From SZUA-309 sp965230005 (GTDB lineage Bacteria > Pseudomonadota > Gammaproteobacteria > Pseudomonadales > Azotimanducaceae), in NCBI GenBank assembly GCA_965230005.1, contig OZ245934.1:3596001-3660000 (forward strand): a DNA stretch of 64,000 nt, read 5' to 3'. Shown one piece after another: positions 49,115 to 58,905 of this stretch. The position numbers and the translations under genes are program-made. The notes beneath the pieces are model-generated. The model was given only the letters and a program-made list of their open reading frames with translations. It made no database searches and was not told the origin of the DNA. Position 1 is the first letter of the stretch. The number at the start of each line of letters is the position of its first letter.

Positions 49115-49480
49115 ATGGCAAGAATTCTCGTAGTTGACGACTCCCCAACGGAAACGCACCAGTTCGTCAACGCTCTGGCGAAAGATGGTCACCAGGTGCT
49201 CACGGCCGCCAGCGGCAGCGACGGCATCAGTATTGCCGCGGAAGAAAAGCCCGACGTGATCCTCATGGACGTGGTCATGCCCGGCATCAACGGTTTTCAG
49301 GCGACACGTCAGCTCACCCGCAGCGAAAGCACCTCCCACATTCCCGTGATCATCGTGTCGAGCAAGAATCAGGATGCGGACCGGGTCTGGGGCGAACGTC
49401 AGGGCGCCTGCGGCTACCTCACCAAACCCGTCGATGACCGCACGCTCATCGATACGGTCAACGACGTGCTGAGCGCCTGA
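49115..49480 (+). CDS. pilH: Twitching motility response regulator PilH
   Basis: A 121-residue receiver-only protein. VVDDS, Asp52 in LMDVVMPGINGFQATRQL, and Lys104 in YLTKPVD form the active site. PilH is the second CheY-like protein of the system; it is thought to favour retraction or act as a phosphate sink. It is two bases from pilI. Confidence 0.96.
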   Translation: MARILVVDDSPTETHQFVNALAKDGHQVLTAASGSDGISIAAEEKPDVILMDVVMPGINGFQATRQLTRSESTSHIPVIIVSSKNQDADRVWGERQGACGYLTKPVDDRTLIDTVNDVLSA

Positions 49481-49482
49481 TC

Positions 49483-50022
49483 ATGGTCAAGAGCGAAGCC
49501 CTCGCGATCCTTTCGGAGATTCAGGCGGCCACCTTCCAGAACGCGGCTCAACTGCCCCTCAAAGAGTCGGCGCAGCCGGAATGGCAGGGTCTCGGTTTTC
49601 AGCTCGGCGGCATCCGTCTGGTCTCGCCCATGGGCGAGGTAAACGAAATTCTGAAGATGCCGAAAATCACTGCGCTTCCGGGCGTGAAGCCCTGGATCCT
49701 CGGCATTGCCAACGTTCGCGGTCGGCTCATGCCCATCGTCGACCTGCACGAATACCTGTCGATGACGCCCACCTTGCCCACTTCCCAGTGGCGGGTGGTG
49801 ATCGTCGAAGACGAAGACCTCGTTGCCGGCCTCGTGGTCGAGCAATCCCTCGGCATTCAGCACTTCCTGGAAGGCAGCTTCGAAGAAGCCAGCGGTGACG
49901 GTCTCGATACGCTCAAACCTTATGTGAAGGGCGCCTTCCGCCACGGCGGCCGGGTGTTCTTTGAAATGGAACTCGCCTCGATTCTCCGCGACGAGAAATT
50001 CTTCGAGGTCGCGGAAGGCTGA
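49483..50022 (+). CDS. pilI: CheW-like adaptor PilI
   Basis: A 179-residue CheW-domain protein. IRLVSPMGEVNEILKMPKITALPGVKPWILGIANVRGRLMPIVDLHEYL is a textbook CheW core. It links the receptor PilJ to the kinase ChpA. It directly follows pilH and precedes pilJ by 68 bases. Confidence 0.96.
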   Translation: MVKSEALAILSEIQAATFQNAAQLPLKESAQPEWQGLGFQLGGIRLVSPMGEVNEILKMPKITALPGVKPWILGIANVRGRLMPIVDLHEYLSMTPTLPTSQWRVVIVEDEDLVAGLVVEQSLGIQHFLEGSFEEASGDGLDTLKPYVKGAFRHGGRVFFEMELASILRDEKFFEVAEG

Positions 50023-50090
50023 CGCAGACGCACGGACACGCCGGACGAACCAACGGATAGACGCGCACCGCCTTAAGGACGGACAAGGAC

Positions 50091-51314
50091 ATGAAATCAG
50101 GAAAATTCTCCCCCATGCTGGTGGCCCTGTTGCTGGGTCTTGCGGGATCCCTTTCCGGGCTCGCCTACGTCATCCTCACGGATGCCACGGCCATGGTGAA
50201 CAACACCGGCCTCCTCTTTGCCGTGGGCGGCATCATTCTCGTCGCCTTGATTGGCCTCGTGATGATCCGCGACACGCGCAAGCAGCTCGCCGAGCAGGCC
50301 AGCCAGAACGAACGGAACCAGGCGGCCATCCTCCAGCTCCTCGACGAAATCGCCGATCTCGCCGAAGGGGATCTGTCGATCCACGCCTCGGTGACCGAGA
50401 ACTTCACCGGCGCCATCGCCGACTCCATCAATTTCGCCATCGACCAGATGCGCGGGCTGGTCTCGAACATCAACAATCTGTCCGTGCAGGTTGCCGGGGC
50501 GGCAAACTCCACCGAATCGACGGCCGGTAACCTGTCGAAAGCGGCGGAGAACCAGGCCAAGGAAATCGGTGCGGCGACGCAGGCGATCAATGAGATGGCC
50601 GTGTCCATCGACCAGGTGTCTTCGAACGCCGCCGAATCTGCCGCCGTTGCCGAGCGCGCCGTCGACATCGCCAACAATGGTTCCCACGTCGTGCAGGCTA
50701 CGATTCAGGGCATGGATACGATCCGCGGTCAGATCCAGGAAACCTCGAAGCGGATCAAGCGCCTCGGCGAATCGAGCCAGGAGATCGGCGACATCGTCTC
50801 GCTCATCAACGACATCGCCGATCAGACGAACATTCTCTCCCTGAACGCCGCCATCCAGGCCTCCATGGCCGGTGACGCGGGCCGCGGCTTCGCCGTGGTT
50901 GCCGACGAGGTTCAGCGCCTCGCCGAGCGTTCTTCAGCGGCAACCAAGCAGATTGCCGCGCTGGTCAAGACCATTCAGACTGACACCAACGAGGCGGTGA
51001 TCTCCATGGAGCAGACCACGTCGGAGGTGGTTGGCGGAGCCAAGCGCGCGCAGGATGCCGGTGTCGCCCTCGAGGAGATCGAAGGGGTTTCCACGAGCCT
51101 GGCAGAGCTCATCCAGAACATCTCCAACGCGGCGCGGCAGCAGGCTGTGTCCGCCGGTCACGTGTCCAACACCATGACCGTAATCCAGGAAATTACTGCC
51201 CAGACCGTGAACACCACCGAACAGACGGCCAAGTCCATTGGCACGCTCACCACCATGGCGAATGAGATGAGATCATCCGTGGAGGGTTTCAAGCTGCCGG
51301 AACACGCAGGCTGA
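50091..51314 (+). CDS. pilJ: Chemoreceptor PilJ, short form with almost no periplasmic domain
   Basis: A 407-residue chemoreceptor. Two hydrophobic segments lie at about residues 8-29 and 40-60, separated by about ten residues, so there is no room for a periplasmic sensor; P. aeruginosa PilJ (682 residues) has about 270 residues there. A HAMP-like stretch (ILQLLDEIADLAEGDLSIHASVTENF) and a complete signalling hairpin follow, with the PilJ-specific tip LNAAIQASMAGDAGRGFAVVADEVQRLAERS. No C-terminal methyltransferase-binding pentapeptide is seen. The 68-base gap upstream cannot hide the missing domain, so this is not a frameshift. Confidence 0.94.
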   Translation: MKSGKFSPMLVALLLGLAGSLSGLAYVILTDATAMVNNTGLLFAVGGIILVALIGLVMIRDTRKQLAEQASQNERNQAAILQLLDEIADLAEGDLSIHASVTENFTGAIADSINFAIDQMRGLVSNINNLSVQVAGAANSTESTAGNLSKAAENQAKEIGAATQAINEMAVSIDQVSSNAAESAAVAERAVDIANNGSHVVQATIQGMDTIRGQIQETSKRIKRLGESSQEIGDIVSLINDIADQTNILSLNAAIQASMAGDAGRGFAVVADEVQRLAERSSAATKQIAALVKTIQTDTNEAVISMEQTTSEVVGGAKRAQDAGVALEEIEGVSTSLAELIQNISNAARQQAVSAGHVSNTMTVIQEITAQTVNTTEQTAKSIGTLTTMANEMRSSVEGFKLPEHAG

Positions 51315-51387
51315 CCGGTCCGGCCTTCGGGCCGGGTTGAGGCAAGCGCTGAAAAGGCAACGCGAAAGCCAAAAGCAAGGCAAATAA

Positions 51388-54300
51388 ATGGCGAAAAGCC
51401 GAGAACATTTTGCCCTCGACTGGATCAAGGGTGAGCTCCTCGAAACGCTGAACGATGCCCGTCAGGCACTCGAGGCGTTCGTCGAGTCCGACCGGGACGA
51501 AACCCGCATGCGTGCCTGTCTGACAGGCCTGCATCAGGTCCACGGCACCCTCGTGATGCTGGAACTTACCGGCGTCACGCTCCTCGCCGACCACCTCGAA
51601 CAGCTGGCGCAGAAGATGCTATCCGGTGGTTCAGGCGCTGTTGGCGGCGTCGATGACGAGGCCGCGGCCTCGCAGCTGCTCATGCAGGGGATTCTCGAGC
51701 TGCCCGGGCACCTGGAAGAAATTCAATCCGGTGGCCGTGACGACGCCAGATCCGTTGGTCGTCTTGTCAACGAGATTCGTGAGCAGCTCGGTGAGGCGCC
51801 GCTGGATCTCGGCGCCGAAGTGGCGTCCATCGCCCGGAACGCATCCGAAGCTTCTCTGTCCCGTTTCCAGGACATCGATGGGGCGGAAAAGACCCGGAAG
51901 ATCCGTGCCGCCTATCAGCAGGTGCTGCTGTCGATCCTGAAGGGTGACGACGTCAGTGGGTCCGTGGAGATGCTCTCGAAGGTTGCCCGCAGTCTGCAGC
52001 GCGTTTGCGCCGGGACGCCACACGAGCAGCAGTGGGAAGCTTTTGGCGAATTCGTGGCGAGCCTTGCGGGCCACACGGGCGCGCTGTCCGGGGGCAGCGT
52101 CAAGCTGCTCCGGCGTATCGATTCAGAAATCCGCACGCTGGGCCAGCACGGGATCCAGTCACTGAAAGAGCCCGTGTCCCTGGAGCTCGTCGGGCAGCTC
52201 CTCGACGCGGCCGCTGAACGCGACCATCAGTCGGAAGTCACTGTGCGCCTCCGCGAGGAGCTCGCCGAGGCCGATGAAGACGAGGGTGCCGTCAGCCCGA
52301 GTGGGCGCCAGGCGCTCTCCAGCGCGGCCGCCGCCCTGCGCGAAGAGCTACTGCTGGTCAAAGATCAGCTCGACCTCATCGTCCGAGCTGGCGGCGACAA
52401 CCGCGATGGCCTTCTGGATCTCATCGCACCGCTGAAACAGATCGGCTCCACGCTGTCGCTGCTTGGTTTCGAAAGCTCGAAGAGCATCGTCGCCGATCAG
52501 GTCGACACGCTGAACGAACTCGGGGAAGGCGCCGCCTTCGATCAGAGCACGCTCCTCAGCATCGCCAGCGCACTCGTCCAGGTCGACGAGAATCTCGCGT
52601 CCTTTGCCCAGGGCGGAAAGAACGAAGCAGAGCTCATCGTCGACTCCGCGCAGAAGGCGGTGACCGTCGAAGCCCGGCAGGGCCTCGACCAGGTCAAGCA
52701 GGACATCGTCGACTTCATTTCCTCCGAGTGGGATCCCCGGCACCTCGGCGAGACGCCGGGCCGGATCACGGAGATCTGCGGGGCTCTGGACATGATCCCG
52801 CTGACTCGGGCGTCGGCGCTGCTCAGCCGCTGCAGTCATTACGTGGCGGCGAGCCTTACCCAGGGGCACACGCCTTCCTGGGAAGAGATGGACCAGTTTG
52901 CCGATGCCGTGAGCGGCCTCGACTATTACCTTGAGCGCATTGGCGAAGCGTCAGGGTTTGCCGTCGATGACGTGCTCGATCTGGTCGAACGCTCCCTGGA
53001 TGCACTGCCGATGGCGGATGTCGCCTTGGCGGAAGGCCAAGAGCAGACAGTCACAGAGACTGTCGAAGCGCTCGCTACGGGCAGCGAAGTCGCAGACGCG
53101 GAACCGCCGCAGGCCGGCGATGCTGCTGAGGAAACCGGAGCCGCCGTTGACGTCCCTGAACCCGCAACGCGCGACGACCTGGCCGCAGACGCCGCCGTCG
53201 CTGAAGGGAACGCGGAGTCACCGGCAGAGACCGAGGCGGTGCTCGGCGATCCACCCCCGGTAGATCTCCCGGGTGAGATCGCGGAAGAGGAAGAAGAGCC
53301 GAAGCTCGAGATGGATGACGATCCCGGCTTCGATCTCTCCGGTGCGGACTTCGATGATTTCGGCCCGTCCTCGAGTACGGCTGCAGAACAGGAGCCCGTA
53401 GCAGAGATCCCCGAGGTTGAGCTGCCCGAGCCATCGGCGCAGGAGGCGCTCGATGAGGCCCTTGATTCAGCTGCCGATGTCGAACTGCCAGAGTCCCTGG
53501 CCAGCGAAACACCGGCGGCGGTGAGCGCGGTCGTGGCCACGCTGCCGCCCGGGCGGGAACCAAGTGTTGATCCTTCCCTCGCCGACAGTTTCGAATCCGA
53601 CGAAGAGATCGTCGAGATTTTCGTCGAAGAGGTCGACGAAGTCCTCGAGACCATCGATGAGTGGCTGCCGTCCTGGCGCGATTCGCTGGATAACGAAGAA
53701 GCCCTCACGGAAGTCCGCCGCTCCTTCCACACCTTGAAGGGCAGCGGTCGTATCGTCGGTGCCAACGTCATCGGCGAGGTGGCCTGGTCCGTCGAGAACA
53801 TGCTCAATCGCCTCATCGACGGGACCGTTGATGCGAGCAACCAGTTCCTGTCTGTCGTCGAGCAGGCCCGGGGACTGATTCCGACCCTGAAAGAAGCCTT
53901 CGAGGCGCAACGTGCGCCGGACATGAGCGACGTTGGACTCATCATGGAGATGGCCGACATCCTCTCCTCCGGCGGCAGCCTCGAGGATGCAAGCGCCGAC
54001 AGCTCGGCCAACGCGCCGATCGAGCTTGCAGACGAATTCGCAGATACCGCGGCGGATACCGCGCTCGAAACCGTGGCCGAGGACGCTCAGGAAAGCGGTC
54101 TCTCGACCTCAGACAGCGATAAGCAGGCTGACGACGAGGACTGGTCGGAAACCCTCGAGGCGCCGGAGCCGGCTGCAGAAGTGGCGGAAACACCAGAGCC
54201 CGTTGTCGACGAAGCCCTCGTCATCTTCGTGGGTGAGGCTCACGGCCATCTGCTCGTGCTTCGCGATGGCGTGACGCCTGACGCGGTGAACGTCGACGAA

Positions 54301-57300
54301 GCTTTCGTCCGCGCGCTGCACACCTTATCCGGCAGCGCCGGCATGGCGGAGATCAGCGCCGTTGAGGAGCTGGCCCGGCCGACCTACGAGCTCGCCTCGG
54401 CCCTGCGGGGAACGGCGGATACCGCGGTGACCGGCGAGGCGGCCGACTATCTGAGTAGAGCCGTGGAAGCGCTCACCGGGGCCATCGAGGCCCTCGAGGC
54501 GGGTGCGGAACCCTCCGACCATCTGCAGCTTATCGCCGAAGCCGACCATCTCATCGTTGCCGCTCAGAGCGACAGCGCGCCCTCGGCCAGCGGCGACCGC
54601 ATGGCGCTCATGGCCCTCGATGGCCTTGCGGACGTGATGAGCGCCGACGAGTTTCTTCGGGCCTGGAAAGACGGCGCCATGGATCTCGCCTTTGGCGACC
54701 GACTGGTTCAGGCCCTCACGGAAGTGCGCGATGCCGCCCTCGAACAGCAGGCGCAGCCCATTGCCGATCTGGCGCACGCGCTGGCAGGTGCGCTCACCCG
54801 GCTTGCCGACGACACCCTCGGCGAGTCGGTTTTCAATGCGCTGCTGAAAGGCCACGATCGACTCATGAATCAGTTCGACGCGCTCGCGGCCGAGCAGGAG
54901 CTCGATGCCGTGGACGACGTTGTCAAAACCCTCGATTCGCTGGGCTATGGCAGCGCCTATGCGGATGAGGACTTCGACCTCGACGAGGCGGCCACCACAG
55001 ACGAGGGCTTCGATACCGAGCCCGTGGTTGAGGATGACGACGGTGGCGACAATGTCGTTGCCTTCCCTGGCGACGGCCGCGACGACGAAGAGATCAGCCT
55101 CGAGTCCCTGGAGGACGAGCTGCTCGAGGATGTGCAGGCTGGATCCGGCCGTGCCCTCGACAGCGACGCCGAAGAGCTGGAAGTCGCCACCCCGCGGGTG
55201 CGGGAAACCGCTGCCCGGGACGAGATCGCCGAGATCGAGGTGCCGCCCGCGGCGATCCCGGCGGCCTTGGCCGAGCTGCTGCCCGAAGAAGTCGATGAGG
55301 AGATCATCGAGGTCTTCTTCGAGGAGGCAGACGAAATCCTCGAAGGCCTCGAGGAGAACATCCATCGCTGGTCTTCGGAACCCGACAACCGCCTGTATCT
55401 CGAACACCTGCTGCGGGGTCTGCACACGTTGAAGGGCGGTGCTCGCCTTTCGGGGCTGACGAAGCTCGGCGACGCCACACACCAGTTCGAGTCATTCCTG
55501 ATCGATGTGCAGAACGCTGCCAGCGATCCCGATGACGGCTTCTTCGACGATCTCAACGCCCGCTATGACGGCGTCACCAATCTCCTCACGGTGATCCGCA
55601 AGGCGCTGGCCGGTGAAGCGGTGTCGGCACCGGAAGCCGAGGTGGCGGAGGTGCTGGAGGTGGCGGCAATACCCGCCGAGGATCCGGCGCCAGCTGGGGG
55701 TGAACCGCCGGCGGCGACCCCCCTGCGCGAGGTGTCCGCCGAAAGGTCGGAAGAAACACCGCCCGCGGCGGCCCGTGCGCCTCGCGAAGAACAGAGCCTG
55801 CCGGAAACGCGTCAGGGCCAGGAGATGGTCCGCGTCGGCTCCGGCCTGCTGGAAGACCTGGTCAACCTGGCGGGAGAAAGCTCCATCGTTCGCGCCCGGG
55901 TCGAGCAGGGCATGAGCGATTTCACCGGTGCACTCGAGGAGATGGAAACAACCATCGAGCGGCTGCGGGAACAGCTGCGCCGCCTTGAGATCGAGACCGA
56001 AGCCCAGATCCTGTTCCGTCAGGATCGTCCCGATGGCCCGGCCTATACGAATTTCGACCCGCTGGAGATGGACCGCTATTCACAGCTCCAGCAGTTGTCG
56101 CGGGGGCTCACGGAGTCCGCCTCGGACATGCTCGATCTGAAAGAGACGCTGCTGTTCAAGGCCCGGGAGTCCGAAACGCTCCTGCTTCAACAGGCGCGGA
56201 TCAACACGGAACTGCAGGAAGGTCTCATGCGCACGCGCATGGTGCCGTTCAGTCGCCTGTTACCGCGGCTGCGCCGCATCGTCCGGCAGGTCTCCTCGGA
56301 GCTCGGCAAGGAAGTCGAATTCCATGCCTACAACGCCGAGGGTGAGCTCGATCGAAGCCTCCTCGAGCGCATGGTGCCGCCCCTCGAGCACATGCTGCGC
56401 AATGCCGTGGACCATGGCATCGAGCCTCAGGAACTGCGGGCGAATTTCGGCAAGCCGAATGCCGGCCGTATCGATCTGCGCCTCTCCCGGGAAGGCGGTG
56501 ACGTCGTCATCGAAATCAGTGACGACGGTGCGGGTATCGACGTCGAATCCGTTCGCGCCAAGGCGGTCGAGCGCGGCCTCATGGCCGCAGATGCAACCCT
56601 CTCGGACGAAGAGATTTCTCAGTTCGTCCTCGCACCCGGGTTCTCCACGGCCAAGTCCGTCACGCAGATTTCCGGTCGCGGCGTCGGCATGGACGTGGTC
56701 CACAGCGAGGTCAAGCAGCTCGGCGGCAGCATTCAGATTGCTTCCCGCCCGGGCAAAGGCAGCCGCTTCATTGTTCGGGTGCCCTTTACGGTCTCCGTGA
56801 ACCGCGCCCTCATGGTGTCGGTCGGCGACGATTTCTACGCCGTGCCGCTGAACAACATCGAAGGCATCGTGCTGCTCTCGCCGGAGGAGCTCGAACGCCT
56901 TTACGCGCCGGACGGCAATACCTTCGAATACGCAGGTATTCCCTACCGGGTGCGCTATCTCGGTCACTATCTCGGCCGGGAATTCCGTTCTTCGAATCAA
57001 CAGAGCTCCGTACCCGTGGTGCTCGTCCGATCCGGTGATCATGCCGTTGCCGTGCACGTGGACGGCGTGCAGGGCAGCCGCGAGATCGTCGTGAAGAGCC
57101 TCGGTCCCCAGTTCGCCGGTGTCGGTGGTATTTCCGGCGCTACGATCCTCGGTGACGGCAACGTCGTCGTCATTCTCGATCTCCTCGCGCTGATCCGGGC
57201 TCAGGGTGGCGAAGGGCTCGTGGCCAACAAGCGGCCCATGGCCGGTGCGGCGAAGACGCGCTGCGTCATGGTCGTGGACGACTCAGTGACCGTGCGGAAG

Positions 57301-57618
57301 GTGACCTCGAGGCTCCTGGAACGTCAGGGCATGGACGTGATTGTCGCGAAAGACGGCGTCGAAGCCGTGGCCCTGCTTCAGGAGCGGCGTCCGGACATCA
57401 TGCTGCTCGATATCGAGATGCCGCGCATGGACGGGTTCGAGGTGGCACGGCAGGTGCGGCACGACGAACGTCTGGCGGATCTGCCCATCGTCATGATCTC
57501 TTCGCGAACGGGTGAGAAGCATCAGGAGCATGCGGCGGAACTCGGAGTGAACAGTTTCCTCGGCAAGCCGTTCCAGGAGAATGAGCTCCTGGCGACAATC
57601 GATCGGCTGGTGGATTAA
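51388..57618 (+). CDS. chpA: Hybrid chemosensory histidine kinase ChpA
   Basis: A 2076-residue CheA-like kinase (P. aeruginosa ChpA 2472). Phosphotransfer domains with the canonical HTLxG pattern have histidines at about 781 (FHTLKGSGRIVG), 978 (LHTLSGSAGMAE) and 1346 (LHTLKGGARLSG). Weaker HPt-like repeats are near His52 and His1130, and one near residue 365 has no histidine. Acidic Ala/Glu-rich linkers separate them (about 560-740 and 1190-1290). The dimerisation domain, ATPase (HMLRNAVDHGIEP, near 1668), CheW-like domain and a C-terminal receiver (Asp2008 in LLDIEMPRMDGFE) follow. It phosphorylates PilG and PilH. Confidence 0.97.
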   Translation: MAKSREHFALDWIKGELLETLNDARQALEAFVESDRDETRMRACLTGLHQVHGTLVMLELTGVTLLADHLEQLAQKMLSGGSGAVGGVDDEAAASQLLMQGILELPGHLEEIQSGGRDDARSVGRLVNEIREQLGEAPLDLGAEVASIARNASEASLSRFQDIDGAEKTRKIRAAYQQVLLSILKGDDVSGSVEMLSKVARSLQRVCAGTPHEQQWEAFGEFVASLAGHTGALSGGSVKLLRRIDSEIRTLGQHGIQSLKEPVSLELVGQLLDAAAERDHQSEVTVRLREELAEADEDEGAVSPSGRQALSSAAAALREELLLVKDQLDLIVRAGGDNRDGLLDLIAPLKQIGSTLSLLGFESSKSIVADQVDTLNELGEGAAFDQSTLLSIASALVQVDENLASFAQGGKNEAELIVDSAQKAVTVEARQGLDQVKQDIVDFISSEWDPRHLGETPGRITEICGALDMIPLTRASALLSRCSHYVAASLTQGHTPSWEEMDQFADAVSGLDYYLERIGEASGFAVDDVLDLVERSLDALPMADVALAEGQEQTVTETVEALATGSEVADAEPPQAGDAAEETGAAVDVPEPATRDDLAADAAVAEGNAESPAETEAVLGDPPPVDLPGEIAEEEEEPKLEMDDDPGFDLSGADFDDFGPSSSTAAEQEPVAEIPEVELPEPSAQEALDEALDSAADVELPESLASETPAAVSAVVATLPPGREPSVDPSLADSFESDEEIVEIFVEEVDEVLETIDEWLPSWRDSLDNEEALTEVRRSFHTLKGSGRIVGANVIGEVAWSVENMLNRLIDGTVDASNQFLSVVEQARGLIPTLKEAFEAQRAPDMSDVGLIMEMADILSSGGSLEDASADSSANAPIELADEFADTAADTALETVAEDAQESGLSTSDSDKQADDEDWSETLEAPEPAAEVAETPEPVVDEALVIFVGEAHGHLLVLRDGVTPDAVNVDEAFVRALHTLSGSAGMAEISAVEELARPTYELASALRGTADTAVTGEAADYLSRAVEALTGAIEALEAGAEPSDHLQLIAEADHLIVAAQSDSAPSASGDRMALMALDGLADVMSADEFLRAWKDGAMDLAFGDRLVQALTEVRDAALEQQAQPIADLAHALAGALTRLADDTLGESVFNALLKGHDRLMNQFDALAAEQELDAVDDVVKTLDSLGYGSAYADEDFDLDEAATTDEGFDTEPVVEDDDGGDNVVAFPGDGRDDEEISLESLEDELLEDVQAGSGRALDSDAEELEVATPRVRETAARDEIAEIEVPPAAIPAALAELLPEEVDEEIIEVFFEEADEILEGLEENIHRWSSEPDNRLYLEHLLRGLHTLKGGARLSGLTKLGDATHQFESFLIDVQNAASDPDDGFFDDLNARYDGVTNLLTVIRKALAGEAVSAPEAEVAEVLEVAAIPAEDPAPAGGEPPAATPLREVSAERSEETPPAAARAPREEQSLPETRQGQEMVRVGSGLLEDLVNLAGESSIVRARVEQGMSDFTGALEEMETTIERLREQLRRLEIETEAQILFRQDRPDGPAYTNFDPLEMDRYSQLQQLSRGLTESASDMLDLKETLLFKARESETLLLQQARINTELQEGLMRTRMVPFSRLLPRLRRIVRQVSSELGKEVEFHAYNAEGELDRSLLERMVPPLEHMLRNAVDHGIEPQELRANFGKPNAGRIDLRLSREGGDVVIEISDDGAGIDVESVRAKAVERGLMAADATLSDEEISQFVLAPGFSTAKSVTQISGRGVGMDVVHSEVKQLGGSIQIASRPGKGSRFIVRVPFTVSVNRALMVSVGDDFYAVPLNNIEGIVLLSPEELERLYAPDGNTFEYAGIPYRVRYLGHYLGREFRSSNQQSSVPVVLVRSGDHAVAVHVDGVQGSREIVVKSLGPQFAGVGGISGATILGDGNVVVILDLLALIRAQGGEGLVANKRPMAGAAKTRCVMVVDDSVTVRKVTSRLLERQGMDVIVAKDGVEAVALLQERRPDIMLLDIEMPRMDGFEVARQVRHDERLADLPIVMISSRTGEKHQEHAAELGVNSFLGKPFQENELLATIDRLVD

Positions 57619-57630
57619 CGGTTGGGTAAG

Positions 57631-58104
57631 ATGGCAGCGGTCGTGGCAGAAGACACTTCAGAACTCTCCTGCGTGCTGATCCCTCTGGAGGGCACGCAGC
57701 TGCTGCTGCCCAACGTCTGCATCGCCGAGATCCTTCCCTGGCGGCGGGTGAAAGCCCTCTCCGATACGCCCCCCTGGTGCCTCGGGCTCCTGGGTTGGCG
57801 CGGCGAGATGGTGCCCGTGGTCCGCTTCGAGACCATGAATGGCCATCCCGGGCCGGCCCGGAAGTCGGGCCGCTGTATGGTGGTCATGAACCGCGCCCGG
57901 AATGCCCGAGGCCTGCCGTTCTACGCACTGGCGGCGGAAGGTCTGCCGCGCATGGTTCAGCTGACGGCGGACGATCTCGCCAATGAGCCCTGCAAGCTCG
58001 GCAACGCCGAGGCCATCGCCGTGAAAATGGGCACTGAGTCTGCGGTGATTCCCAACCTCTCCATCATCGAGAACGCTGTCGCGAAGCTCGTTCGCGAGAC
58101 TTAA
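57631..58104 (+). CDS. chpC: CheW-like protein ChpC
   Basis: A 157-residue CheW-domain protein, the second adaptor of the system. LIPLEGTQLLLPNVCIAEILPW and LGLLGWRGEMVPVVRFE are the core. ATG 57631 gives MAAVVAEDTSELSC; a TTG at 57622 is an alternative, and neither has a strong ribosome site. It follows chpA directly. In Pseudomonas pilK lies before chpA and chpB lies between chpA and chpC; neither is found here. It converges with rsmE with a 4-base overlap. Confidence 0.88.
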   Translation: MAAVVAEDTSELSCVLIPLEGTQLLLPNVCIAEILPWRRVKALSDTPPWCLGLLGWRGEMVPVVRFETMNGHPGPARKSGRCMVVMNRARNARGLPFYALAAEGLPRMVQLTADDLANEPCKLGNAEAIAVKMGTESAVIPNLSIIENAVAKLVRET

Positions 58105-58832
58105 GCGCGCCAACCCCAGCTCTGCTTCAGCGCTGCCAGCACCGCGAGCGGCGCCGTTTCCGCGCGCAGGGTCAATGCACCGAGCCCTGCTGCCGTGAGG
58201 CCGGCGGCCACCGCCGCCGCCCGTTCTCCATCGCTCCAGCCGCCTTCGGGCCCGATCAGCAGCAGTACCGGCTCCGGATCCTGGCCGGGGGCGAAAACCG
58301 GGGCACCCGGATCGAGGAGGAAGCCCTGGACCGGGCGTTCACGTGCGAGGGTTTCGGAGACGGTCCCGGTCACTTCAAGTTTCGGCAGCCAGAGCGTTTC
58401 GCATTGTTCGGCCGCGCTCATGAGAATTCGCTCATAGTGAGTCAGCTTCTGTTTGCGCCGGTCGCCTTTGAGGCTCACGTTGCTGCGTTCGGCTTCCACG
58501 AGCCACAGGCCCGTAGCGCCGAGCTCCACAGCCTTCTGCAGAACCCGATCCATGGCGCTGCCCTTCAGCCAGCCCATGGCGAGAATGAGCGGCGCCGGCG
58601 CTGGTGTTTCACGAATGATTGCACCGACCTCGACGGTAGCCCGCTTACCGGCGGTCGCGATGAGGACGCCCCGCCACTCGCGGCCCCGGCCATCGAACAG
58701 CCCAAGCTCGGCGCCCGGGCCCAGGCGCAGCACCCGGGTGAGATAGTGGCTCTGGTCCCGGTCCAGGGTCAGGTCGCGATCGCTGAGGGCTGCGAGGTCG
58801 GTGTCGCCCGCCAAACAGAGCCGGTGCTTCAT
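58101..58832 (-). CDS. rsmE: 16S rRNA (uracil(1498)-N(3))-methyltransferase
   Basis: A 243-residue SPOUT-fold enzyme that methylates U1498 of 16S rRNA. LTLDRDQSHYLTRVLRLGPGAELGLFDGRG is the N-terminal PUA-like part. KAVELGATGLWLVEAERSNV, LLIGPEGGWSDGE and LGALTLRAETAPLAVLAAL form the knotted SAM site. It is 73 bases downstream of metF and may share its transcript. Confidence 0.96.
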   Translation of the reverse strand: MKHRLCLAGDTDLAALSDRDLTLDRDQSHYLTRVLRLGPGAELGLFDGRGREWRGVLIATAGKRATVEVGAIIRETPAPAPLILAMGWLKGSAMDRVLQKAVELGATGLWLVEAERSNVSLKGDRRKQKLTHYERILMSAAEQCETLWLPKLEVTGTVSETLARERPVQGFLLDPGAPVFAPGQDPEPVLLLIGPEGGWSDGERAAAVAAGLTAAGLGALTLRAETAPLAVLAALKQSWGWRA

Positions 58833-58905
58833 GTGGCCTCTCGATCTGCCATGGTGCCGGCCGAAGAAGCCGGGCCGCGAACGCAGTCCTGGCTCGAATG
58901 CCGGC

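Noticed and set aside
50023..50090. Frameshift hiding a missing PilJ domain
   Set aside because: The 68-base gap and adjacent frames are too small for about 270 residues, and the two membrane helices are continuous in one frame.
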